Positions 34,135 to 43,497 of a stretch of 64,000 nt of DNA are shown piece after piece; position 1 is the stretch's first letter; every line of letters begins with the position of its first letter. The notes under the pieces are model-generated. The model was not told where the DNA came from, did not search any database, and was given only the letters and a program-made list of their open reading frames with translations. Origin of the DNA: Entoloma clypeatum (taxonomy: Eukaryota; Basidiomycota; Agaricomycetes; Agaricales; Entolomataceae); the NCBI GenBank assembly GCA_963565915.1, contig OY751496.1:3505654-3569653 (forward strand), read 5' to 3'. The translations under genes and the position numbers were made by a program.

Positions 34135-36269
34135 TTGTGTAGTACAAGTCGTCATGCACTTTCCATTCTTTCAACTGTCACGGACTTTTTCTATGTACGA
34201 ACCTGTGGTCAATCTAATCGACTCGATTGTAGCTTAATGTAGAACGTGTGTCAATAATAGAAAAGAATTTTCTCTCATGTACGGCCGAACTTGAATTTCA
34301 TCGTTCATGGGCCACGACTGCGGTCAACGTCAAAAGAAAATCCCGAGTAAGCATCCAACCATAATCGGCGCATCTTCTGCCCGTCCTTACGAGATTTCAC
34401 CTGCGCAAATGCTCGCCTGCTCCATCTCCATGAATGGAACAAAAGAAAGCGGACTTGACATCGCGCGTCCCGTCCCCGGATTGAACGGGGATCTCCCAGG
34501 TTTGAACAACTTGAACGCTGGGCTCATACGTATCACGGGTGAGCTTGCGGCTCCATCAATGAGACTACCATATTCCCATTCGTACCAGTGTATTAGTTTT
34601 CTACTCGTCATAATCGGGCCGAAGCCCACATATCTCCACATGCAATTGCTCGACATCCTCCACATATACACAGTCAAGTATGATTTTTCGAACACCCAAG
34701 ACAGTACGGTCTCGTACATAGACAAGCTTGACTGCCGCTTCGAGTTTCTTGCAACTCCCGCGTGCGCCTGACATCCAGAGGACTGGCCCGGAATGACCGA
34801 CCTGGCCGCGAGTTCAGCACGAGACTCAGAAGAGAATATCTTTCAAACCGGTTGATTGGACGAGGACGTTAAATACTTCCTTTCATTCCCTTCTTCTTCT
34901 TTACCGGTCATCCTGATGCTGGGCTGTTGTCGGGTGTACCGTGTCCCCAGTCGGGCGCCTTCAATGACGACAAAGATTGCCTGTCGAGTCCAACCCGCAG
35001 GCGTCTCTGCCTCCGGGATACATCAAAAGCGTCCGCCATGAGTTTTCAGTTCCCCAACCGTGTCCAATCATGGGAGGGATGGAAACAGCGTCGTTTAGTT
35101 CAAAGGGAGATGGGAAATGGGTGCGATGGAAGAGACCCTAATCCGACTGGGACCCCACGTCGTCGAGCTTTCCAGTTGACCCGCGTTCAGTCTCGAGTGC
35201 ATTGCGAGTGTATGCGGGGATCGGCAGCTGGGACCTAGTGAACCTAGTTACAATGAGAAGACGTACTTTTCGAGTCCCATGTGATCTTCTGGTTCTTGAC
35301 GCGCCCATTGATTGAACCTTGCACCAGAACTTGGATACTGGTCCTCTTTCCACGAGAACTTGAAGTCGATTTCATGGTAGATTAGTGGGGAGAATTCAAG
35401 ATCCCTAACAGGCGTCCAGAAGTTTGGGAGACATGCGGCATGGAAGTGACTGTGGATATATGTCTGTTGCTGGTGGATGCAGTGGCGTTGGACGCTTGGC
35501 TTTTCTGACGGAGACTGTTCGTGGGACCCACGAGAGGGACGGGTAGCGGGTAACGCAGGTGCGATGAGCTGGTACATCAGCTGTCATACAACGTGTCAAA
35601 GACGGGCGATTGCTCACCTGGTTAACAGAGGTACTGTAAACGTTCTGCTTCCCCTCCGGACATGCCCCAAGTCTCACCGTGTTCTAGTCAGCTCTTATCC
35701 ATTCCCCTTGCACCGCATACACCACATCTAACCTGCTCAATAGATAATAAGCAGGAGGTGACTAGACGAGCTGATCACGGCCACCCCTCCGAGTCGGCGT
35801 GCGATTATCTACAAACACACCGGGCACGAGATCTGTTCGCGGGGTGCGTACACGGGTGAACCTGAGAAGTGAGTAGAGTCGGGCGCCCCGCACCTCTTCG
35901 GTTACCAGCTAGCTACTGTTATTTCCTTTCTTAAAAGAATAAGGATGTGCTGAGGCTTGAGGATCATTGATACCGTCGTGTCGAGGGCTCGTCTGACTTT
36001 TGCCCCAGAAACTCTGTACATATTTTTCCCATTCTACACGTGAACATCCTTCTGTCTGACAGCACACACGCAACCTCGTCTCCCGCACAAGCTCACACAC
36101 CTGTGCACGTATCATTGTCATTGTCCGTCTAGTATCGCCACCATCCTCCAGCAAGACCCCATTCATATACCTATCATCAAAGCACGGGAGGCGTCTTGGA
36201 CAGTGGCCAAGGTACGCACCCCCTCGCCCTGTCCATCCCTGGTCAATTTGACCCTACGAAATTCAGGCT
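34135..36269. other. Intergenic, no gene recognised
   Basis: 2.1 kb. It holds frames of 154 codons (34307-34771, +), 112 codons (34387-34725, -) and 109 codons (35248-35577, -). None shows a motif I know. The minus-strand frames could be exons of an unrecognised or decayed gene. Confidence 0.4.
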
Positions 36270-37690
36270 TCAACACAGACCGGCATCCCGACCCACAATC
36301 GCTACCGCACGAAGACCATAACGACGGGAACTCGTGACCCGATGCTCAAGCCTTCAATTCCGAGGAATGCGAGCGTTTCGCAGGCCTTTCGTATGGTGAG
36401 GACGCGTGCTGCCACATGAGGCTGGTGGTTGTGGCAACGACAACGATAGTGCTGTGTGAAAGTGTTGATGACGGTGCGCCTGTCGCGAGGGGGAGTTACC
36501 TTGATCTGTTTGGGGGGACGATACGTGTCGGCTCTGCAAGCACTTCTGAGGGGCTATGAGTGTCTGTTGAAGACCTGTCCAAGTACCACATCACGCAGGC
36601 GTTTCAGAGAGGTTGAAAGGGCTTTTGTCCAGCGAAACTGAATGCGCTAGCGACATTGGAAAGGGCGAGGAGGGCGAAGGAGAGGGTGAGGAAGTCTGGT
36701 ACGCTCTTTCCTGCCCCTCGTCCTGATCGTAGCCAGGTGCCAAAACATCGTTGTTCTATCAGCTTGTTGGCATTCATCCCCAGACAAGATCGACTTCGCC
36801 GCGTCAGATCCCTGCTGCACACCCCACTGTATGGGGTATACATCATACACTCTCAACACTATCGTGCGATGTTGCAGTAATAAATTCATTCAGCCGTACG
36901 ATCCCGCGCTCTCGTGCTCCCTGTGGAACTATCTTTCAGACTCATGTCGCTTCAGGTCGAACCCCCTGTCTCGAACGGTGGCCGCCTATCACAACTCGTG
37001 TCGAGCATCTTCCCATCAAGTTGTATGTCTTCCGTATGCTCCTCTCCCGTATGTGTGCAACATCACCATCAAACAGTTCGTGTCATTTGGGACCAATACT
37101 ATAAAGCGTCTAAGCTTGATACAATCCAGGTATGTGACGCAGATTTCCGATTCCGGAGTGTCCTCATTGCCCACTCTCTGCTAGGATTACCTATTACTGT
37201 CGACTCCTTGCTCTCGGGGAAATATGGAGGCAGGCTTGCGGATGCTGCACGTCTTGATGACTCGGACTCGACAGATTGTTTTCCACCCTCACCAACGGCG
37301 TCGGTGACCGACGGTATTGGTGCATCCAACAGCTCTGCGTCTAGTAGATGACAAGGGAGACTATCAGGGAGAGGCCGAGGTCCTTGGCACGAACGGTGAA
37401 GTCTATCGCTCACTGAAATGGCTCATCAACCTGAAGGATACCCGCGAGGGAAAGCGTCGACCGATCTGTCTGTGCAATGGCGGGTTCGCCCATCACTGCT
37501 CCTCAGGGTTTAAATGGGAGACCCCGCGTTCGACTCGGCAGCCAGGTCAATCACTACATAGGAGATAACCTTTTTCTGTGGTACATGCGCCGTGAGGCTA
37601 GCATCGATATATTTCTGCTGTGTTCTCCGAGGGTTCGAGGAAGAGCAACTCCACCTGTCAGGCCATAACACTCATGTGACGTAAGTAGCC
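36270..37690. repeat. Segmental repeat, block A copy 1
   Basis: The first of three related segments; the others start near 39640 and 47955. Shared landmarks include GGCATCCCGACCCACAA, GATGCTCAAGCCTTCAATTC, the run-up to ATCCCTGCTGCACACCC, and GCGTCTAAGCTTGATACAATC. It precedes block B (about 38160-39600) with the secreted-protein gene. Between 37110 and 37351 it carries a conserved open frame also found in copy 2. Confidence 0.82.
36914..37351 (+). CDS. Conserved open frame of block A, unknown function
   Basis: The last 80 or so codons (from ASKLDTIQVCD to the Ser-rich end NSSASSR) match the frame at 39840-40133 with scattered substitutions and a small indel, both ending at the same stop. 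They contain a LLG[LV]PITVDSLLSG block. The third copy has deletions and is out of frame. I do not recognise the family; it may be the C-terminal part of a decayed gene. Coding status is uncertain. Confidence 0.3.
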   Translation: MLPVELSFRLMSLQVEPPVSNGGRLSQLVSSIFPSSCMSSVCSSPVCVQHHHQTVRVIWDQYYKASKLDTIQVCDADFRFRSVLIAHSLLGLPITVDSLLSGKYGGRLADAARLDDSDSTDCFPPSPTASVTDGIGASNSSASSR

Positions 37691-38159
37691 ACTGCGAAGT
37701 CCTGTCGCGGTGTAGCTTTTCAAACATTTATCGACGCGTGGGCCGTGGCGGGCCAGCATACAGATGAGGGCCGAATGCACCTGACGAGAAGGTGAGGAAA
37801 CGCGACTGAGTTGGACAAACATTCGGGTTGCTAATAGGCGTAGTGGGTCCTAGTATTGCTGTCGGAAATGCAGCAGCATGTTATAATCAGTGAGGGGTTA
37901 ACTCGACTCATGCTCTGTTCGACCCGGGAAAGAACTTACGCAGTGCGCACCATTGTCATCTGAAAAAAAAGCAAATCTGATTTCTTCCGTCCGGGTCGAT
38001 TCTTGCATGTAGAAAGGTCAGCAGCACTTACTAGTCTTCCAGGAAAAATCGCAGGGTTAGCCCACCGGCATACATTTATCATCAGCAGCTGATTCAAGCC
38101 CAGGAGCTGAGCGGCCACGATGGTTAAAGCGGAGGCAGAAAGCCGCAAATGATGAGTCC
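37691..38159. other. Spacer between block A1 and B1
   Basis: No gene recognised. The stretch around 38030-38090 resembles 40620-40680 in the second unit (GTCTTCCAGGAAAAATCGCAG versus GTCCAGGAAATATCGCAG), so the repeat probably extends through here. Confidence 0.4.
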
Positions 38160-38647
38160 ATGTGTACGTCGACCAACCTTCTGATACACTTCAGACGGTT
38201 TGAAATATAAATAATATACATCCACGCAGGACAGCATCCGTCGGCCTAACCAAACTCTCATCGGTCAAAAAATGGATCCGAGCCCAAACCGCATCTGACC
38301 CTCTGTAGGGATTTCCTGATGCGGTCGGAGAGGCTGTGCAGGGACTGCATGGATTATTGAAAGTTCGAGTTCCTGGCCACACTGTTTGAAAAAAATGGAA
38401 ACTTAACTCAGAATCTGGAAATTTAGGTTGAGCGAATCTAAAGACTAAGTTTTCGGATGCACGGAGTCAAAAAACATACCTACGTCGAACCGCGGTCTGA
38501 ACACTGTCTCGTCGGCGAACCTGGTCCTCTCGCCTGACAAGTTCTTACTCGGTCTCCAATCAGGTTTCCTTGCTAAATGAGTACACGTGGATCACTGGGA
38601 AGGTTGATTCACCGCCTCGATCGCGAAACGTGTTTCCGAACATCTCC

Positions 38648-39053
38648 GAGTCGCACTCAATTCTGTTTTTTTTTCTTGCTTTTTGTTTTCTGCGAGCTCA
38701 TGGTCGCTCGATAAAGAGGAACCACAGCTGATGCCAAGGTCGATAGCGGCGCCGCGGCGTTGGTTCGGAAAGTGCAATGTCCAGTGGGATCCGAACGCCA
38801 CAGAGACTAAGAAAGTCTTCAATGATCTCACTGCGACGTGACATGGCATCCAACGAGGGTTATGTGTTCCCGGCGGACATCTTTATCATCGGCCTGCACT
38901 GGATGCAGAGGACGGGTACGGTCCTCCACTTCCAAGTGCCGACGAATTTATCATCAGGCTTGGTTGGCATCACCGGTACCACATGGTCTCATGTGTGCAC
39001 GCTCGTAGCAAAAAAAAAAGACGACAAGAAAAAAAAGAGAATTGAGTGGGACT
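38648..39053. mobile_element. 406-bp MITE in block B1
   Basis: Inverted ends GAGTC[G/C]CACTCAATTCT[G/C]TTTTTTTT continuing to CTTG, about 31 bp with two mismatches and a one-base length difference. The homologous positions in copies 2 and 3 (near 41578 and 49550) lack it, so the empty site is visible. No clear target duplication. No coding capacity. Confidence 0.7.
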
Positions 39054-39352
39054 CATTTTGCCGTTCAAAACCGGCGTCGACCGATAAGGCTTAAAAGAAG
39101 ATTGGTTCCAACGTTCGAAACCCCAGAGCAGTTCCTTCACACCTCCGTACGTCTTCATCGACAACTTGACTCGTAGGCGCACCCGTAACTGATATATCCC
39201 TCTGGTATTGACAGCCTATTGTGCCCAGGCGAAACTCAGGTTACGCATTGGTGCCATTCAAGTAACATCTCACCCGCACGACTACTCCTCGAAAGGTATG
39301 CTCTCCCTGCCTTCTACGGTAGACGCCGAGTGATTTATGGCACTGCAGTATC

Positions 39353-39589
39353 ATGAAATTCGCCGTAGTGTCGCTTCTTCTATTTGTCGGAGTAACGAGT
39401 GCGACGTGGTGCTGGGATCCCCGGAACATCTGCCCCAAGGAGAGTTTTGAAGGCCAAGCTACCACGAACTGCTGCGATCAACTCGGGGTTACCGATCGTC
39501 GAAGGGGATGTTGGGTCGAAGGGGAGTTACATGGCAGGTTTACGGTTTGCTGTATCCAGCAATGGGCATGTGAGGGGGTAACGGAATAG
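39353..39589 (+). CDS. Small secreted 8-cysteine protein, copy 1
   Basis: 78 codons, no intron. Signal peptide MKFAVVSLLLFVGVTSA, cleavage likely before TWCW. The mature 61-residue peptide has eight cysteines (20, 27, 40, 41, 53, 66, 67, 73) spaced C-x6-C-x12-CC-x11-C-x12-CC-x5-C. This is not the hydrophobin order (C-CC-C-C-CC-C). Two paralogues lie at 41871 and 49850 with conserved 5' flanks. A TATA-like GATATATCC lies about 160 bp upstream in all three. The function is unknown; size, secretion, cysteine content and tandem repetition fit an effector-like or structural secreted peptide. Confidence 0.82.
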   Translation: MKFAVVSLLLFVGVTSATWCWDPRNICPKESFEGQATTNCCDQLGVTDRRRGCWVEGELHGRFTVCCIQQWACEGVTE

Positions 39590-39639
39590 TGGGTGTAACA
39601 GTGTCAACGCTCCCATCGTGTAGGCCGCCTGCCATTATC

Positions 39640-40135
39640 ATTTCAATGCCCTGAGACTTCTCAACACTATTGTGCCTTTCAGCAATCTCAAGAAATTCAT
39701 TCAGCCTCACAATCCCGCGCTCTCGTGCTTCCTGTGGAACTACTTTTAGGACTCATTTCCCCTCAGGTCGAACCCCTTGTCTTGAACTGCAGCCGTCTAT
39801 CGCTGCATCTCAATTAGCGTCGAGCATTTTCCCCTCAAGTTGTATGTCTTTCGGATGCTTCCGGCCCCTGGTCTCATTTGGAATAAAGCGTCTAAGCTTT
39901 ATACGATCCAGGTATGTGACGTAGATTTCCGATACCGGAGTGTCCTCGTTGCCCACTCTCTGCTAGGAGTACCTATCACTGTCGACTCCTTGCTCTCGGG
40001 GCATTCTTATGGAGGCAGGCTTGATGCTGCACGTCTTGATGACTCGGACTCGACGGTTCGTTTTCCACCCTCACCAAAGGTGTCGGTGATCGACGGTATT
40101 AGTGCATCCAATAGTTCTGCGTCCAGTAGATGACC
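39640..40135. repeat. Segmental repeat, block A copy 2 (partial)
   Basis: Matches the 3' two thirds of block A1 from about TCTCAACACTATYGTGC onward, including GCGTCTAAGCTT, CTCTGCTAGGAGTACC and the terminal frame. It lacks the upstream GGCATCCCGACCC part. Confidence 0.8.
39840..40133 (+). CDS. Conserved open frame of block A, second copy
   Basis: 97 codons. It aligns with the end of the frame at 36914-37351 (SKLYTIQVCDVDFRYRSVL versus SKLDTIQVCDADFRFRSVL) and ends at the same position. Unknown function; may be a gene remnant. Confidence 0.3.
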   Translation: MYVFRMLPAPGLIWNKASKLYTIQVCDVDFRYRSVLVAHSLLGVPITVDSLLSGHSYGGRLDAARLDDSDSTVRFPPSPKVSVIDGISASNSSASSR

Positions 40136-40540
40136 AGGGAGTATTGTCAATTCTTAAAAGATTTCCCCCCCGTCTGCGTCGATTGTTGCCTACTAGTATA
40201 TGGTCATACTTTAATCGGTGAGAATATGTTTTCCAGTGCGCGCCCTCAACTCACAAACCCCCGTCGCTCCTGTATGAAATGCAACGCCCACCGTCAGGCA
40301 ATAATTTGTGGCACGGCTAGTAGCCTGTCCAGGACGGGGAACTCGGACTTGACTCGGAGCATGAAAGCAAAGATTCAAGTCGATGGGATTAAATCTGATA
40401 AGTCAGGTGTGTGGCAAGTGGTAAAATAGTAGAATTGTCTTCGGCGTGAGCTCATTGGTTGTATTGGTTACTTTGGACTGGTCATAGTTCGATTCACGGA
40501 CCGGCGGGAGCACCACTAGAAATTCAATATGATCGATACT
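40136..40540. other. Spacer within repeat unit 2
   Basis: A 99-codon frame (40130-40429) has no recognised domain. Nothing else seen. Confidence 0.4.
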
Positions 40541-42110
40541 CAACGTGTAGACCCTTGATACGCACATTTCCGGGTTCGACATTCCCTACACAATTGGAAG
40601 GCCAGAGGCACTGAGTCGTCCAGGAAATATCGCAGGGTTGGTTCACCGGGATATATTTTTCAGCTTCAAGCCCAGGCTGACGAGGGGGCTGAGCCGCCAA
40701 GATCGTCAAAGCGGAGGCAGAAAGGACGATCGCCCGCAAGGGGAGAGGTGACTGACCACGTTGATCAGCCTTCTGATGCACTTCAGACTATTTGAAATAT
40801 AGTATACATCCCTGCAGGACAGCCTCCGTCGGTCACGGACATTGGGTCTATTGTTCCAAATATGATGGAGCCAAACACTGGTGGCGCGATGATTGTCGGT
40901 CACATTCATTTGCATCTCCCATCATGCTCGATCCTACGATTTCACGACAAGGCGAAGAACTTCCAGTTATTGCTAGTGTCCAGTCCCAGTCGACGACTTT
41001 GACGGAGGCTTCAAGCTTCAAGCTTCGGTCACTGGTGCGGCACCTTGAAGGCTGGGAGTAAGTTGACAATTGGGGCCGTTTTGGGACCGTTGAAGACACG
41101 ATGGGCATGTCAATTTCAAACGAACGTCAACATAAAAGCCCGTCCTTGGCGAGCCTTGGCGGCACAACTAAACTCTCATCGGTCAGAAAATGGATCCGAG
41201 CCCAAACCGCACCTGACCCTCCATAGGCCTCCTGATTTGGTCTGAGCGGCTGTGCAGGGACTGATCACTTGAAAGTTCGAGTTCCTGGCCACACTGTTTG
41301 AAAATAAATCAGAATTTGAAATTTAGGTTGAGCGAATCTATGGCACTGATCTTTTGAGCTTTTGGATGCACCGAGTCGAAAAAATTGGCCTCCCCTACGT
41401 CGAACCGCGGTCTGAACACTGTTCGGCGAACCCGGTCCCCTCGCCTGGCAAGTTACTTATTTGGTCTCCAAGATCCACCTTATGTTTCTTTGATAAACGA
41501 GTACGCGTGGATCCGAATTGGGAAGGTTGATTCACCGCCTCGAAGAATACAACATGATGTTTCCGAACACCTCGCAGACCAATTTCGCCGTTAGGGACGA
41601 CCGGAGTCGACCGAGGAGGCTTAAAAGAAGATTGGTTCCAGCACTCGAAACCCCAGAGCAGTTCCTTCACACCTTCGTACGTCTTCATCGACAACTTGAC
41701 TCGTAGGCGCACCCGTAACTGATATATCCCTCTGCTATTGTGCCCAGGCGAAACCCAGTTCACGCATCGGTGCTTCAAGTAACATCTTCACCCGCACGAC
41801 TAATCCTCGAGAGGTATGCTCTCCCTGCCTTCTACAGTAGACGCCAAGTAATTCATGGCACTGCAGTATCATGAAATTCGCCGTGGTGTCGCTTCTTCTA
41901 TTTGTCGGAGTAACGAGTGCGACGTGGTGCTGGGATCCCCAGAACGTCTGCCCCAAGGAGAGTTTTAAAGATCAAGCTACCAATAACTGCTGCGATCAAC
42001 TCGGCGTTACCGATCGTCGCAGGGGATGTTGGGTCGAAGGGGAGTTACATGGCAGGTTTACGGTCTGCTGTATCGAGCAATGGGGATGTCAGGGGATAAC
42101 AGACTAGTGG
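40541..42110. repeat. Segmental repeat, block B copy 2
   Basis: Homologous to block B copies 1 and 3. It retains the internal segment with CATGCTCGATCCTAC (near 40922) that copy 1 has lost. Confidence 0.83.
41871..42107 (+). CDS. Small secreted 8-cysteine protein, copy 2
   Basis: 78 codons, with a signal peptide identical to copy 1. All eight cysteines are conserved. By hand I count about 12 replacement and 5 silent differences from copy 1; all replacements are in the mature part. Intact start and stop (TAG). Confidence 0.82.
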   Translation: MKFAVVSLLLFVGVTSATWCWDPQNVCPKESFKDQATNNCCDQLGVTDRRRGCWVEGELHGRFTVCCIEQWGCQGITD

Positions 42111-42785
42111 GTGTAATGTCAACGCTTCTGTCGTGTAGGCGGCCTGGCATCATCATTGTTGGTGAATAAAGTACAAGCCACTACGCCACCAAGATAGATG
42201 TACACCGCCTAACTGGAGAGATGTCGTGACGAAGTGATAGCAATGGTGATCTGAGGACCTATGCGGGAGATCCGAGCCAGCTGAAATCAGGCCACGCCAA
42301 CGTGCTCATCGCACATTGCAAAATATTTTTTGATTGGGGTCTCATAAAAACGTCCTTGTGGGATCTCGAAGAAACTTCTGGTGGATGCCAGTAGGGCCGT
42401 TGCCCCAGACGTTGTATGGGGCTGCAGTGGGTGAAATGTCCCCCCATCCGAGTAAAGGGCGTGTCTGATACTAGTTCCGAGCACCACCTGTTGGCACGGA
42501 AAACAAGTTTAGTCCAAAACGGAACGCGTGAGGCAGTACCGAAACACACCATATCAGCTGGCGCTTGGAAGAGGCGAAGGAGTTGGGGGCGGAGGTGGGG
42601 AGAACGTCGATGGGGCGGAGAGGAAGCGGGAGGTCGCTGGGCGAACGCGCGTCGCGCGGCGGGGTGCGTCGGCGCTGTCATCGGGTAAGTCGAGTGCCGC
42701 CTGCCCTTGCGATCGTCGAGTATTAATCCTTAACTCTTCACATTGACGAGACCAGGAGCGAAGCAGCTGCAGAGGCCCCCGGACG
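42111..42785. other. Intergenic between repeat unit 2 and MITE
   Basis: A 140-codon minus frame (42259-42681) has no recognisable motif and a low-complexity Pro/Arg N-terminus. No gene supported. Confidence 0.4.
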
Positions 42786-43126
42786 CTCCCATATATGTTC
42801 GGCCGATTTTTGGGGATTTGAGGGCCAAAAAACGGCCATTTCCTTGTCCAAGTTTGGGGATTTCTGGGGATTTCTGGCCATGATTTTGCAGAACCTTGTC
42901 CGAGGATTGGGGATTTGAGACCGGGGTGACCAATTTGTGAGAATTTCCCAGTACCTATTGGCGATGACAAGCTGATGATCCGGAAGCGCGATTTTTTCAG
43001 AGAAAAAAGAACATATTCTTTTTTGTAAGCCACGTGATGATCCTTGTCCATTTTTGGGGATTTCTGAAAGTATTGGGGATTTGAGACCAAGGATCTGGAA
43101 GTTCGGGGGCCGAACATATAGGGGAG
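42786..43126. mobile_element. 341-bp MITE with internal GGGGATTT repeats
   Basis: Inverted ends CTCCC[A/C]TATATGTTCGGCC, 19 bp with one mismatch. Inside, GGGGATTT occurs six times, often as TTGGGGATTTGAGACC or GGGGATTTCTGG, beside repeated CTTGTCC. No transposase. Target duplication not evident. Confidence 0.72.
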
Positions 43127-43360
43127 CATTAGCGGTAGGGGTGGGGATGAGAAGAAAGTCCGAGTCTGGTGGCGAGCAAAAAACAAATAGCTCAAGGTAC
43201 AACAGCCACACATGAAAGCAAATAAAGAGAGGTGCGGGACGTGAGTGCACCGGGGGGCAGAACAATTCTCCACAGGGTATCAATGCGAGAGTCGTGACTG
43301 AGTTGGAATCTAGACGTTGGGAACAAGTATCATGTGACTGCATTTTTTTCGTGCGCCGTG

Positions 43361-43380
43361 TAGCGTTGTGGAAAAAACCC
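43361..43380. repeat. hAT left terminal inverted repeat
   Basis: TAGCGTTGTGGAAAAAACCC; pairs with 47913-47932 read on the other strand with a few mismatches. Confidence 0.88.
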
Positions 43381-43497
43381 CTTGGGGGTGTAAATTACCG
43401 AGTACATGACTAGCTACGACAGAGGCCCAAAGGGGGGTGTTTTTTACCGGTAATTTACCTGTATGTATAATCACGTGACCCCCAAATGAGCGGATTT

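Larger units (their letters stand above)
38160..39600. repeat. Segmental repeat, block B copy 1
   Basis: Homologous to about 40780-42110 and 48830-50035. Shared landmarks are ATGGATCCGAGCCCAAACC, GAAAGTTCGAGTTCCTGGCC and the 5' flank of the secreted-protein gene. Compared with copies 2 and 3 it lacks about 350 bp after GCATCCGTCGG near 38240 and carries a MITE at 38648-39053. Confidence 0.83.

Noticed and set aside
39353..39589. Hydrophobin
   Set aside because: Eight cysteines are present, but the order is C-C-CC-C-CC-C, not C-CC-C-C-CC-C.
42259..43343. Minus-strand frames of 140-239 codons across 42.3-43.3 kb
   Set aside because: They run through a MITE with inverted ends and show no domain.
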